NCBI GenBank assembly: GCA_012512955.1
Contig: JAAZDD010000161.1
Location: 1 to 32,921, forward strand
DNA length: 32,921 nt
From: Clostridia bacterium
GTDB lineage: Bacteria; Bacillota; DULZ01
Reading direction: 5' to 3'
Shown: piece after piece, positions 24,998 to 32,921 of the stretch
How the letters are laid out: every line of letters begins with the position of its first letter
Numbering within the stretch: position 1 is the stretch's first letter
The notes under the pieces: generated by a model
Databases searched by the model: none
The model's input: only the letters and a program-made list of their open reading frames with translations
Told to the model about the DNA's origin: nothing
Program-made: the position numbers and the translations under genes

Positions 24998-27094
24998 TTG
25001 TCCAAAGTATTAGTCATTGTCGAGTCGCCGGCTAAAGCAAAAACCATCGCCAACTTCCTAGGCTCTAAAAAGTATACGGTCAAGTCGTCAATGGGACATA
25101 TTCGCGATTTGCCCAAGAGTCAATTGGGAGTGGATGTTGAGAATAATTTTGAACCGAAATATATTACCATCAGAGGCAAAGGTGAACTCCTCAAGGAATT
25201 ACGTTCATTAGCAAAAAAAAGCGACAAAGTGCTACTGGCTCCTGACCCGGACCGGGAGGGTGAGGCCATCGCCTGGCATTTGCAACAAATTCTTGGCATT
25301 GATGAACAGGAAAAATGCCGGATTGAGTTTAATGAGATTACCAAAAAGGCCATCCAGGAAGCAGTCAAAAAGCCGAGACAAATTGATGAACACCGGGTTT
25401 GCGCCCAACAAGCGCGCCGGATTTTGGATCGGTTGGTAGGGTATAAATTGAGTCCTCTCCTGTGGGCCAAAGTGCGAAAGGGTCTCAGTGCCGGACGGGT
25501 ACAATCGGTGGCTGTACGGTTGATTGCAGAACGGGAGGAAGAGATCCAGAATTTCCGGCCGGAAGAATACTGGAGCCTGACTGCCAAATTGGGAAACCGG
25601 GATAATGAATATTTCTTGGCTAAACTGTTTAAGGATCCCGAGGGAAACGGAATCCAGATTGGCAGTGAGGCGGAAATGAATCAGGTAATGGAAAACCTGA
25701 AAAATGCCTCTTATCTGGTGACTACGGTAAAGAAAAGGGAGAGAAGGCGTAACCCTTACCCTCCCTTTACCACCAGCAGTCTCCAGCAGGAAGCCTATCG
25801 TAAATTAGGTTTTGTGGCTAAAAAGACCATGCGCTTGGCGCAACAACTGTATGAGGGTCTGGAACTGGGCAAAAAGGGAGGCACTCAGGGTTTAATTACC
25901 TATTTAAGAACGGATTCCACCAGGGTAGCTACGGAAGCCCAGGAGGAAGCCAGGCAGTATATTAATGAAGTAATTGGGGCTGAATATGTACCGGAAACCA
26001 CTAAACAGTATATAACCGGTCAGAAGAAACAGGATGCCCATGAGGCAATCCGGCCTACTTCAGTATTCAGGACCCCTGACAGTGTGAAGGAGTATTTGTC
26101 CCGTGATCAATGGCGCCTCTATCGGTTGATTTGGGAGCGCTTTGTGGCCAGCCAAATGAAACCGGCGGTCATCGAGGTGACTACTGTGGACATTACCGCC
26201 AACCGGTACCAGTTCAGAGCCTCAGGCTCCGTTATTAAATTTCCCGGGTTTCTGAAGGTGTATGGTGACCTGCCGGAGGAAAATGGGGAAGAAAGCGGTT
26301 TCTTGCCCGAACTGGCTGAGGGAGAAGTCCTGCAATTAAAAAGACTTGAGCCCAAGCAGCATTTTACCCAACCTCCTCCCCGTTATTCGGAGGCCACGCT
26401 GGTCAAAACTTTGGAAGAACTGGGGATCGGTCGTCCCAGTACCTATGCACCGACGATAGACAATATTCTTAATCGAGGTTATGTGGTCAGGGAAAATAAG
26501 CAATTTATACCTACTGAGTTGGGTATAATTATTGTAGACTTGTTGAAGGAGTTCTTCCCCGATGTAATTGATGTGGAGTTCACCGCTAATATGGAGCAGA
26601 AACTGGATGAAATAGAAGAAGGGGAAAGGGACTGGAAACAGGTGCTTCATGAGTTTTATGAGCCATTTGCCAAGTTGTTGGAACATGCCGAGCAGCAAAT
26701 GGGACCTGTTGCCATACCCGAAGAAGAAACTGATGAAAAGTGCGAAAAATGTGGACGGAACATGGTAATTAAGATGGGGCGTTACGGCAAGTTTTTGGCC
26801 TGTCCCGGCTTTCCTGATTGTCGCAATACACGACCCTTGTTGCAAACCATCGGAGTTCCTTGTCCCGCTTGCGGTGCAGATGTGGTAGTCAGAAGAACCA
26901 AAAAAGGTAGAGTTTTTTACGGTTGTAGCAAATTTCCTGAATGTGATTGGGTGTCCTGGAACAAACCTACCGGAGAAAAATGTCCCAATTGCGGAGAAAT
27001 GCTGGTGGAAAAAGCAAACCGCAAAGAGCAAAAGCTGGTTTGTTCCAGGGAAGGGTGTGGTTACGAAAGTTCAGCCAGACTAGCAGGGCAGTAG
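24998..27094 (+). CDS. topA: DNA topoisomerase I
   Basis: TopA relaxes negative supercoils through a transient 5'-phosphotyrosine bond. The 698-aa protein has an N-terminal Toprim domain ([17 protein letters not shown] and [13 protein letters not shown]) and the active-site Tyr302 in [12 protein letters not shown]. Three C-terminal zinc ribbons of four cysteines each begin at Cys582, Cys622 and Cys662, spaced exactly 40 residues apart. The start is TTG at 24998, with TTGAGGTGA upstream. It lies between dprA and trmFO, as in B. subtilis. Length matches the Firmicutes family. Confidence 0.97.
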   Translation: MSKVLVIVESPAKAKTIANFLGSKKYTVKSSMGHIRDLPKSQLGVDVENNFEPKYITIRGKGELLKELRSLAKKSDKVLLAPDPDREGEAIAWHLQQILGIDEQEKCRIEFNEITKKAIQEAVKKPRQIDEHRVCAQQARRILDRLVGYKLSPLLWAKVRKGLSAGRVQSVAVRLIAEREEEIQNFRPEEYWSLTAKLGNRDNEYFLAKLFKDPEGNGIQIGSEAEMNQVMENLKNASYLVTTVKKRERRRNPYPPFTTSSLQQEAYRKLGFVAKKTMRLAQQLYEGLELGKKGGTQGLITYLRTDSTRVATEAQEEARQYINEVIGAEYVPETTKQYITGQKKQDAHEAIRPTSVFRTPDSVKEYLSRDQWRLYRLIWERFVASQMKPAVIEVTTVDITANRYQFRASGSVIKFPGFLKVYGDLPEENGEESGFLPELAEGEVLQLKRLEPKQHFTQPPPRYSEATLVKTLEELGIGRPSTYAPTIDNILNRGYVVRENKQFIPTELGIIIVDLLKEFFPDVIDVEFTANMEQKLDEIEEGERDWKQVLHEFYEPFAKLLEHAEQQMGPVAIPEEETDEKCEKCGRNMVIKMGRYGKFLACPGFPDCRNTRPLLQTIGVPCPACGADVVVRRTKKGRVFYGCSKFPECDWVSWNKPTGEKCPNCGEMLVEKANRKEQKLVCSREGCGYESSARLAGQ

Positions 27095-27107
27095 CGGAGG
27101 TACGGAG

Positions 27108-28418
27108 ATGAAGCAGTTAGTGGTTGTAGGTGCCGGTTTGGCCGGAGCCGAAGCGGCCTGGCAGGTCGCAAAAAGGGGCATCCCGGTGGAATTATGGGAA
27201 ATGAGGCCCCAAAAAATGACTCCGGCCCATGAAACCGGCTTGTTTGCAGAACTCATTTGCAGCAATTCATTAAAAGGAGCCTCTTTGGATAATGCGTCGG
27301 GGTTGCTGAAAGAGGAAATGCGCCTGCTGGATTCCCTCATTATCAAATGTGCCGACCAACATCGTATTCCGGCCGGCGGTGCCTTAGCAGTGGATCGCTA
27401 CCGTTTTGCCCAGGCCGTCACCGAAACGTTGGCCGGCCATCCATTAATCAAAATTGTCAATGAGGAAGTCACCTCCATTCCGGACCAAAGGCCGGCCATT
27501 ATTGCCACCGGTCCCCTGACCGATGGTGCTTTGGCCCAATCTCTTGCCGCATTGACGGGAGAAGAATATTACTATTTTTATGATGCTGCGGCACCTATAG
27601 TTACTTCTTCTTCAATTGATCAAAGTAAGGTGTTTCGGGCTTCGCGCTATGGGAAAGGAGAAGACGACTATATTAATTGCCCCATGACCGAAGAAGAGTA
27701 TGAGGTGTTCTATCAAGCTTTGCTGGGAGCTCAAATACATCCCAAAAAATCCTTTGAACGGGAGGTTTACTATGAAGGGTGTATGCCCATTGAGGTCTTG
27801 GCCCGGCGGGGCCGGCAAACCTTGTTATTTGGCCCCTTGAAACCGAAAGGATTAATCGATCCCAAAACCGGAAAAGAACCCTTTGCTGTGGTTCAGTTGA
27901 GGCAGGATAACCGGGAAGGGACTTTATATAACCTGGTGGGGTTCCAAACTAATTTAAAATGGCCGGAGCAGCAACGGGTGTTCCGGTTGATTCCCGGCCT
28001 GGAACAGGCAGAATTTGTCCGTTATGGTGTCATGCACAGGAACAGTTTTATCAATGCCACTAAATTGATGGAAGCTACCCACCAGTTAAAGGGTCAGCCG
28101 GGGCTTTTCCTGGCCGGACAACTTACGGGAGTAGAAGGTTATGTGGAGTCGGCGGCCAGTGGGTTGGTGGCCGGGATCAACGGGGCTCGCTGGTTAACAG
28201 GAGAAAAGTTGTTGTCTTTTCCCCAGAATACTGCCATTGGCGCCCTTCACCATTATCTGGTGACTGCTGCTGTTTCCTCCTTTCAACCCATGGGAATCAA
28301 TTTCGGCTTGTTGCCTACCCTGGAGCAGAGGGTAAAAAATAAAAAGGAACGAAATAAGCAAATTGCCCTTCGGGCACTGGCTTCCTTAAAAGAATTTATT
28401 CAGCTTAATAGGATTTAA
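27108..28418 (+). CDS. trmFO: Folate/FAD-dependent tRNA (uracil-54-C5)-methyltransferase TrmFO
   Basis: TrmFO makes ribothymidine at position 54 of tRNA using methylene-tetrahydrofolate and FAD rather than SAM. The 436-aa protein has the N-terminal dinucleotide-binding [13 protein letters not shown], then [20 protein letters not shown] and the C-terminal [20 protein letters not shown]. It belongs to the short Gid family, not the longer MnmG/GidA. ATG at 27108 follows GGAGG (27096-27100). It lies 13 bp after topA, which fits a topA-trmFO transcription unit. Confidence 0.97.
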   Translation: MKQLVVVGAGLAGAEAAWQVAKRGIPVELWEMRPQKMTPAHETGLFAELICSNSLKGASLDNASGLLKEEMRLLDSLIIKCADQHRIPAGGALAVDRYRFAQAVTETLAGHPLIKIVNEEVTSIPDQRPAIIATGPLTDGALAQSLAALTGEEYYYFYDAAAPIVTSSSIDQSKVFRASRYGKGEDDYINCPMTEEEYEVFYQALLGAQIHPKKSFEREVYYEGCMPIEVLARRGRQTLLFGPLKPKGLIDPKTGKEPFAVVQLRQDNREGTLYNLVGFQTNLKWPEQQRVFRLIPGLEQAEFVRYGVMHRNSFINATKLMEATHQLKGQPGLFLAGQLTGVEGYVESAASGLVAGINGARWLTGEKLLSFPQNTAIGALHHYLVTAAVSSFQPMGINFGLLPTLEQRVKNKKERNKQIALRALASLKEFIQLNRI

Positions 28419-28480
28419 TATTGAACTTATTTAATTAATGTGGCAACATAGAGTAAAGGGTCTTGCAGGGGGAGCTTTTC

Positions 28481-29380
28481 ATGGAGACAATAGAGACATG
28501 GTTAGCTAAATACAGGCTGTTTTTGCAAGTAGAAAAAAATTACTCGCCCCACACGGTAAAAGGCTACATGCATGATCTCCATGAGTTTTTCCGGTACTTA
28601 TCATCAACAGCAGAGGACCAGTCATTGCTGGATCCCCTTGGCTGGCAGGTGCGAAGCTACTTGGGCCATTTGCGTCTAAAGGGACTGTCCAAAAGGACCG
28701 TTGCCCGGAAAATGGCAGCCGTCAGGGGGTTTTATCATTTTTTGTTGCGGAAAGAGGTAATTGGACGTAATCCTTTGGAGCTGGTATCTACTCCAAAACA
28801 GACCAAGCAATTACCCCGGTTTCTCCACTACCCTGATTTGGAGCAATTGCTCGACGCCATACCGGTCCATACCTGTCTTGGTCTCAGAAACAGGGCTATA
28901 ATGGAAACATTGTATGCCTCTGGGTTGCGGGTTTCAGAACTGGTAAGCCTTGACCTTGATGATCTTGATTTGGATGTAGGCAGTGTGCGGGTAACGGGCA
29001 AGGGGCAAAAGGAACGGCTGGCCCCCTTGGGAAAGATGAGTATAACATGGCTCAGGCGGTACCTGGATTCGGCCAGAAGCAGCCTGAAGGGCAATGAGGA
29101 TACAGAAGCGCTCTTTTTGAACAACAGGGGAAAGCGGTTATCAGACCGGGGTGTAAGAATGATCCTCGATAAATGTGTTCATGATGCCGCCCTGGCTTTA
29201 AAAATATCACCACACTGGTTACGACATTCTTTTGCGACCCACATGCTGGAGCGTGGCGCTGATTTGAGGGCGGTCCAGGAATTGTTGGGTCATGCCAATC
29301 TTGCCAGTACCCAGGTTTACACTCATGTCACAGGAGCCCGGCTGAAGGAAGTATATGAAAAGTCGCATCCCAGAGCTTAG
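28481..29380 (+). CDS. xerC: Tyrosine recombinase XerC (CodV)
   Basis: XerC/CodV resolves chromosome dimers at dif with XerD. The 299-aa protein has the SAM-like N-terminal core-binding domain and all catalytic residues: Arg150 (ASGLRVSEL), Lys174 (TGKGQKERL), His245 and Arg248 ([12 protein letters not shown]), His271 (LGHANL) and nucleophile Tyr280 (TQVYTHV). I chose ATG at 28481 after AGGGGGAG (28467-28474); the in-frame TTG at 28463 lies upstream of that binding site. The order xerC-hslV-hslU-codY matches the B. subtilis cod operon, so this is the housekeeping enzyme and not a phage or integron integrase. The stop is 10 bp before hslV. Confidence 0.95.
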   Translation: METIETWLAKYRLFLQVEKNYSPHTVKGYMHDLHEFFRYLSSTAEDQSLLDPLGWQVRSYLGHLRLKGLSKRTVARKMAAVRGFYHFLLRKEVIGRNPLELVSTPKQTKQLPRFLHYPDLEQLLDAIPVHTCLGLRNRAIMETLYASGLRVSELVSLDLDDLDLDVGSVRVTGKGQKERLAPLGKMSITWLRRYLDSARSSLKGNEDTEALFLNNRGKRLSDRGVRMILDKCVHDAALALKISPHWLRHSFATHMLERGADLRAVQELLGHANLASTQVYTHVTGARLKEVYEKSHPRA

Positions 29381-29390
29381 GGGGGAAAAA

Positions 29391-29918
29391 ATGCAGGCAA
29401 CTACCATTGTATGTGTTCGTAAAGACGGGCAAGTGGCCATGGCCGGAGACGGCCAAGTGACCATGGGCAATAACATGATCATGAAACAAGGCGCTCGCAA
29501 AGTGCGGCGGCTTTATCAGGGTAAAGTGCTGGCAGGCTTTGCCGGCTCCGTAGCAGATGCTTTTACCTTGTTTGAAAAGTTTGAAGGCAAGCTGGAAATG
29601 TATCGAGGCAATTTGCTTAAAGCGGCAATTGAATTGGCAAAGGAATGGCGTTCCGACCGGGTGCTGAGGCGTTTGGAGGCCTTGTTGCTGGTCGCCAATG
29701 AAGATACTTTGCTGGTTATTTCCGGCAACGGGGAAATAATTGAGCCCGATGAGCCTATTGGGGCCATCGGTTCCGGCGGCGGCTACGCTTTGGCAGCCGG
29801 TAAAGCTTTACTGAAACACAGTCAGCTTACCGCTGAAGAAATTGTGAGGGAAGCCCTGTTGACAGCTGCTTCCATCTGCGTCTATACCAACGATCAGATC
29901 ACCGTAGAAAAACTGTAA
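29391..29918 (+). CDS. hslV: ATP-dependent protease peptidase subunit HslV
   Basis: HslV forms the double-hexamer proteolytic core that works with HslU. The 175-aa protein begins [13 protein letters not shown] at ATG 29391, directly after AGGGGGGAAAAA. The first Thr of TTIV (residue 4) aligns with the N-terminal nucleophile of E. coli HslV, so three residues, MQA, would have to be removed. Conserved blocks are [35 protein letters not shown] and [18 protein letters not shown]. The Thr nucleophile distinguishes it from B. subtilis CodW, which uses Ser. It lies 23 bp upstream of hslU. Confidence 0.96.
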   Translation: MQATTIVCVRKDGQVAMAGDGQVTMGNNMIMKQGARKVRRLYQGKVLAGFAGSVADAFTLFEKFEGKLEMYRGNLLKAAIELAKEWRSDRVLRRLEALLLVANEDTLLVISGNGEIIEPDEPIGAIGSGGGYALAAGKALLKHSQLTAEEIVREALLTAASICVYTNDQITVEKL

Positions 29919-29941
29919 GCCTGGAAAGCAAAAGGGGGAAA

Positions 29942-31351
29942 ATGATGGATAATTTTACTCCCAGACAGATTGTGGAGGAATTAGATAAATATATTGTCGG
30001 CCAGCAAGAGGCTAAACGCTGTGTAGCGGTGGCCCTTCGAAACCGTTACCGGAGGACATTTCTTCCTCCTTCCTTGCAGGAGGAAGTGACACCGAAGAAT
30101 ATCATCTTAATAGGGCCGACAGGGGTAGGCAAAACGGAAATCGCCAGGCGGCTGGCCAAGTTGGTGAAAGCTCCCTTTCTTAAAGTGGAAGTGACCAAAT
30201 TCACAGAAGTTGGCTATGTGGGTCGAGATGTGGAGTCTATGGTGAGAGATCTGGTGGAAGTAGCCATCCGGATGGAAAAGAACGAAAGAGTACAAGGGGT
30301 AGAGGAAAAAGCCCGGGAATTGGCTGATGAGCGATTACTGGATTTGTTGGTGCCTTATCCTCAAAATAATAAATCTAATCGAAATCCTCTGGAGTTTATT
30401 TTTGGATCACCTGTCAATAATAGTAACAAAGAAGGGTATCAAGAGCAATTTCAGGCTGAATTAAGGAAGGTGGAGGAAAAAAGGGCTATTTACCGTCAGA
30501 AGCTTAAAAGAATGGAGTTGGAAGATGAGTTAGTGGAAGTGGAACTGGAGGATCATACTCCATCTATGTTGGAGGTCTTTACCGGATCCGGTATGGATGA
30601 AATGGGTATTAATTTGCAGGATTTGCTGGGAGGGATGTTGCCCAAAAAGAAAAAGAAAAGAAGATTGAAAGTAGCTGAAGCTCGCAAATATTTGACTCAG
30701 GAAGAAGCAGACAAGTTGATTGACATGGATGAAGTCACCAGCAATGCTATTCGGCGAGTGGAACAAAACGGGATTATCTTTTTGGATGAAATCGATAAGA
30801 TAGCCGAAAGGGAAGGCACTTACGGGCCGGATGTTTCCAGAGGCGGTGTACAAAGGGATATTTTGCCCATTGTCGAAGGAGCTACTGTGGTTACCAAGTA
30901 CGGTCCGGTGAAGACCGATCTTATTCTGTTTATCGCTGCAGGGGCTTTCCATGTAGCCAAACCTTCCGATTTGATTCCGGAATTGCAGGGCCGTTTTCCC
31001 GTCAGGGTTGAACTCCAGAGCCTTACTGTAGAGGATTTTAAGCAGATCTTAACTGAACCGCAAAACTCTTTGATCAAGCAATATGTCGCATTATTGCAAA
31101 CAGAGAATATTCAGGCTGAATTTTCGCCGGAAGCCATTGCAGAAATTGCGAAAATTGCTTATGATATAAACGCTCGGAGTGAAAATATAGGGGCCAGACG
31201 TTTGCATACTATTTTGGAAAAACTGTTACAGGATTTGTTTTTCGAGGCTTCTGAAATGGGACCGGCTACTGTACGTATAGATGCTGAATATGTAAGGAAA
31301 CAGTTAGGACCTATTGTACAGGATGAAGACTTAAGCAAATACATTTTGTAG
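29942..31351 (+). CDS. hslU: ATP-dependent protease ATPase subunit HslU
   Basis: HslU is the AAA+ unfoldase that feeds substrates to HslV. The 469-aa protein has Walker A GPTGVGKT at 58-65, the intermediate (I) domain from about 110 to 240 with a lysine-rich segment (PKKKKKRR), Walker [13 protein letters not shown], and [12 protein letters not shown] with the arginine finger. The C-terminus DLSKYIL is the conserved tail that inserts into HslV pockets. Two consecutive ATG codons (29942 and 29945) make the exact start uncertain by one residue. It precedes codY. Confidence 0.97.
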   Translation: MMDNFTPRQIVEELDKYIVGQQEAKRCVAVALRNRYRRTFLPPSLQEEVTPKNIILIGPTGVGKTEIARRLAKLVKAPFLKVEVTKFTEVGYVGRDVESMVRDLVEVAIRMEKNERVQGVEEKARELADERLLDLLVPYPQNNKSNRNPLEFIFGSPVNNSNKEGYQEQFQAELRKVEEKRAIYRQKLKRMELEDELVEVELEDHTPSMLEVFTGSGMDEMGINLQDLLGGMLPKKKKKRRLKVAEARKYLTQEEADKLIDMDEVTSNAIRRVEQNGIIFLDEIDKIAEREGTYGPDVSRGGVQRDILPIVEGATVVTKYGPVKTDLILFIAAGAFHVAKPSDLIPELQGRFPVRVELQSLTVEDFKQILTEPQNSLIKQYVALLQTENIQAEFSPEAIAEIAKIAYDINARSENIGARRLHTILEKLLQDLFFEASEMGPATVRIDAEYVRKQLGPIVQDEDLSKYIL

Positions 31352-31383
31352 GATGAAAAGTCGCTAAGTATGAGAGAGGGGTA

Positions 31384-32175
31384 ATGAATGTGATGAATAG
31401 TTTGTTAGAAAAAACACGACTGATTAACAAGCAGTTGCAGAAGTCAGCAGGTAATCCCGTAGATTTTGATGAAATGGCCAAAATACTACGGGATGTGATC
31501 AATTCCAATTGTTACATTATCGGACGCCATGGAAAAATTCTTGGCTATGCATTTGTGGAAGGTTTTACATGCGAGATCATGGAAGATATTGTATACCGCT
31601 CTGAGCGTTTTCCCGAGGATTTCAACGAGGAGCTTCTGAGGATTAGTGAAACTAAGGCCAATTTCAATCAGGAAGGAAACACTTGTATTTTTGCGGATAA
31701 GACTGAATGTGTTTTTCAGAACAAAATAACAACTGTCGTTCCGGTTATCGGCAGCGGACAGCGTTTGGGCACCTTAGTGCTTTCTAAATTTAACATTCCT
31801 TTTACCGATGAAGACCTGATTCTGGCGGAATATGGAGCCACTGTGGTCGGCATGGAAATTTTGCGGGCCAAAGCGGACCGGATTGAAGAGGAAGCCCGGA
31901 AACGGGCCGCCGTGCACATTGCTTTAGGCACCCTTTCCTATTCAGAGTTGGAGGCAGTGGAACATATCTTTGCTGAACTGGAAGGGGATGAAGGAGTACT
32001 GGTAGCCAGCAAAATTGCAGACCGGGCCGGTATTACCCGTTCAGTAATTGTCAATGCCCTGAGAAAGTTTGAAAGTGCAGGAGTGATCGAATCCAAGTCC
32101 CTGGGCATGAAAGGTACCTATATCCGGGTACTGAACGACAATCTGATGGAAGAATTGAATAAGCTTAAGCGCTAA
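31384..32175 (+). CDS. codY: GTP/branched-chain amino acid-sensing transcriptional regulator CodY
   Basis: CodY represses or activates nitrogen, amino acid and stationary-phase genes according to isoleucine/valine and GTP levels. The 263-aa protein has an N-terminal GAF domain (about 1-155), the linker [17 protein letters not shown], and a C-terminal winged HTH (about 205-240) with [20 protein letters not shown] and [18 protein letters not shown], near-identical to B. subtilis. Starts at ATG 31384, GTG 31390 or ATG 31393 are all in frame; AGAGGGG (31375-31381) is only 2 nt before the first, so the later ones are possible. It ends the xerC-hslV-hslU-codY cluster at a terminator. A CodY-box-like site occurs at 10641. 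Confidence 0.96.
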   Translation: MNVMNSLLEKTRLINKQLQKSAGNPVDFDEMAKILRDVINSNCYIIGRHGKILGYAFVEGFTCEIMEDIVYRSERFPEDFNEELLRISETKANFNQEGNTCIFADKTECVFQNKITTVVPVIGSGQRLGTLVLSKFNIPFTDEDLILAEYGATVVGMEILRAKADRIEEEARKRAAVHIALGTLSYSELEAVEHIFAELEGDEGVLVASKIADRAGITRSVIVNALRKFESAGVIESKSLGMKGTYIRVLNDNLMEELNKLKR

Positions 32176-32199
32176 AAGAACCGGAACCGGTTCTTTTTT
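32174..32199 (+). terminator. Rho-independent terminator after codY
   Basis: AAAAGAACCG (32174-32183) pairs with CGGTTCTTTT (32188-32197) around the loop GAAC, and the run of six T's (32194-32199) forms the U-tract. The stem overlaps the codY stop codon. Confidence 0.9.
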
Positions 32200-32277
32200 G
32201 CTGTCATCTCTGCGGACGAGTGTGCATAGAGATAGGTATTTTTGGTAAAGATTTATATGGATAGCCTGCTTAAATTG

Positions 32278-32306
32278 TTGCGGTGGGTATTTACCTGTGC
32301 TATACT
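32278..32306 (+). promoter_or_regulatory. Promoter of rpsB
   Basis: TTGCGG (32278-32283), a 17-bp spacer and TATACT (32301-32306), with an extended TGC just before the -10, lie after the codY terminator. The start site is expected near 32313, leaving a leader of about 106 nt before rpsB. Confidence 0.7.
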
Positions 32307-32314
32307 AAGTTCTG

Positions 32315-32399
32315 GTGTAAAATACACACGCTTCTCAATTGAAGAAAGGGTGCCTGCGGGTCTTTCTTCAAAATGCGGGGAGTGGAGGTTTAAAACCAC
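32315..32399 (+). promoter_or_regulatory. Structured 5' leader of rpsB
   Basis: Three inverted repeats follow the predicted transcription start: GTGTA-aaa-TACAC (32315-32327), a perfect 9-bp TGAAGAAAG/CTTTCTTCA (32340-32348 with 32362-32370, loop GGTGCCTGCGGGT) and GTGGaGGTTT with AAACCAC (32382-32399). Ribosomal protein leaders often serve autoregulation, so S2 or S2-containing complexes may bind here. No match to a named leader family can be claimed by eye. Confidence 0.5.
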
Positions 32400-32418
32400 G
32401 GAGAGGAGGTGGAGCGTT

Positions 32419-32921
32419 ATGGCAGTGATTTCCATGAAACAGCTCTTAGAGGCCGGGGTTCATTTCGGGCATCAGACCCGCCGGTGGAATCCCAAATTGG
32501 CTCCTTACATTTTTACTGAGCGTAATGGGATCTATATTATTGACTTACAAAAGACAGTAAAAAAAGTTGAAGAAGCTTATGATTTTGTAAGGAATTTGGT
32601 TTCCGAAGGCAAGAGCATCTTGTTTGTCGGCACCAAAAAACAAGCCCAAGAATCTATTCGTGAAGAAGCAGAACGTTGTGGCATGTTCTATGTTAACGAA
32701 AGATGGTTAGGCGGTATGCTCACCAACTACCAGACTATTCGTAAACGGATTGAACGTTTGCATGAACTCGAGCGAATGGAAGAGGAAGGCAAGTTTGCCG
32801 TTCTGCCCAAAAAAGAAGTAGCGCAGCTGTTGGCTGAAAGAGATAAACTGCAGCGTTTCTTGGGTGGTATTAAGACCATGAACGGGCTGCCCGGGGCTCT
32901 GTTTATTGTGGACCCCCGCAA
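32419..32921 (+). CDS. rpsB: 30S ribosomal protein S2 (3' truncated by window edge)
   Basis: S2 binds the 30S head-body junction and is added late in assembly. The first 167 codons are visible and the frame runs off the window. Motifs are [57 protein letters not shown] and [12 protein letters not shown] at 32419 is preceded by GAGAGGAGGTGGAG (32401-32414). It has its own promoter and leader after the codY terminator and would normally be followed by tsf. Full-length family members are about 230-260 aa. Confidence 0.96.
   Translation, partial: MAVISMKQLLEAGVHFGHQTRRWNPKLAPYIFTERNGIYIIDLQKTVKKVEEAYDFVRNLVSEGKSILFVGTKKQAQESIREEAERCGMFYVNERWLGGMLTNYQTIRKRIERLHELERMEEEGKFAVLPKKEVAQLLAERDKLQRFLGGIKTMNGLPGALFIVDPR

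Noticed and set aside
25120-25587. 155-codon open frame on the minus strand
   Set aside because: It is antisense to the Toprim region of topA, with low-complexity serine- and arginine-rich translation typical of a shadow.
26336-27031. 231-codon open frame on the minus strand
   Set aside because: It lies wholly opposite topA, whose plus-strand product has all topoisomerase motifs. There is no binding site or recognisable domain, so it is a shadow frame.
28481-29380. Integrase of a mobile element
   Set aside because: It is a complete tyrosine recombinase, but its place before hslV-hslU-codY matches the housekeeping XerC/CodV. No attachment sites or cargo genes are present.
32256-32418. Small open frame starting at ATG 32256 before rpsB
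   Set aside because: It has no ribosome binding site, spans the predicted promoter and leader, and runs out of frame into rpsB.

Overview
The window is a dense, entirely plus-strand stretch of a low-to-mid GC Firmicutes chromosome. The gene set and order (smc, ftsY, ylxM-ffh-rpsP-khpA-rimM-trmD-rplS, lepB, rbgA, rnhB, comM, dprA, topA, trmFO, xerC, hslV, hslU, codY, rpsB) is the conserved Firmicutes core locus. CodY, HslUV, AGGAGG-type ribosome binding sites and frequent TTG/GTG starts point to a Clostridia-class, probably anaerobic, Peptococcaceae-like bacterium. I cannot name the genus. No tRNA, rRNA, CRISPR array, IS element or phage gene was seen.

Layout. (1) 1-5120: the C-terminal half of SMC, an unnamed 379-aa protein with an internal duplication and a JAMM-like metal motif, FtsY, and an MTA/SAH deaminase. 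(2) 5124-9140: a strong promoter, then the SRP/ribosome operon ylxM-ffh-rpsP-khpA-rimM-trmD-rplS, closed by a hairpin terminator. (3) 9167-11464: signal peptidase I, the ribosome-assembly GTPase RbgA and RNase HII, with a CodY-box-like sequence just upstream of rnhB. (4) 11662-21342: an 11-gene complex I operon, nuoABCDHIJKLMN, without nuoE, nuoF or nuoG, inserted between rnhB and yraN. (5) 21507-24923: yraN, comM, a 38-codon membrane microprotein gene with its own promoter, ribosome binding site and terminator, and dprA. (6) 24998-32199: topA, trmFO, xerC, hslV, hslU and codY, ending in a strong terminator. (7) 32278-end: the rpsB promoter, a structured leader and the first 167 codons of rpsB.

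The genes fall into four themes: co-translational protein targeting (FtsY, Ffh, YlxM, signal peptidase); ribosome and tRNA maturation (RimM, TrmD, RbgA, KhpA, TrmFO, S16, L19, S2); DNA topology, recombination and uptake (SMC, TopA, XerC, DprA, ComM, RNase HII, YraN); and energy conservation (Nuo). CodY and HslUV add nutritional regulation and proteolysis. The least ordinary items are the duplicated JAMM-like protein, the microprotein between comM and dprA, and the position and composition of the nuo operon.
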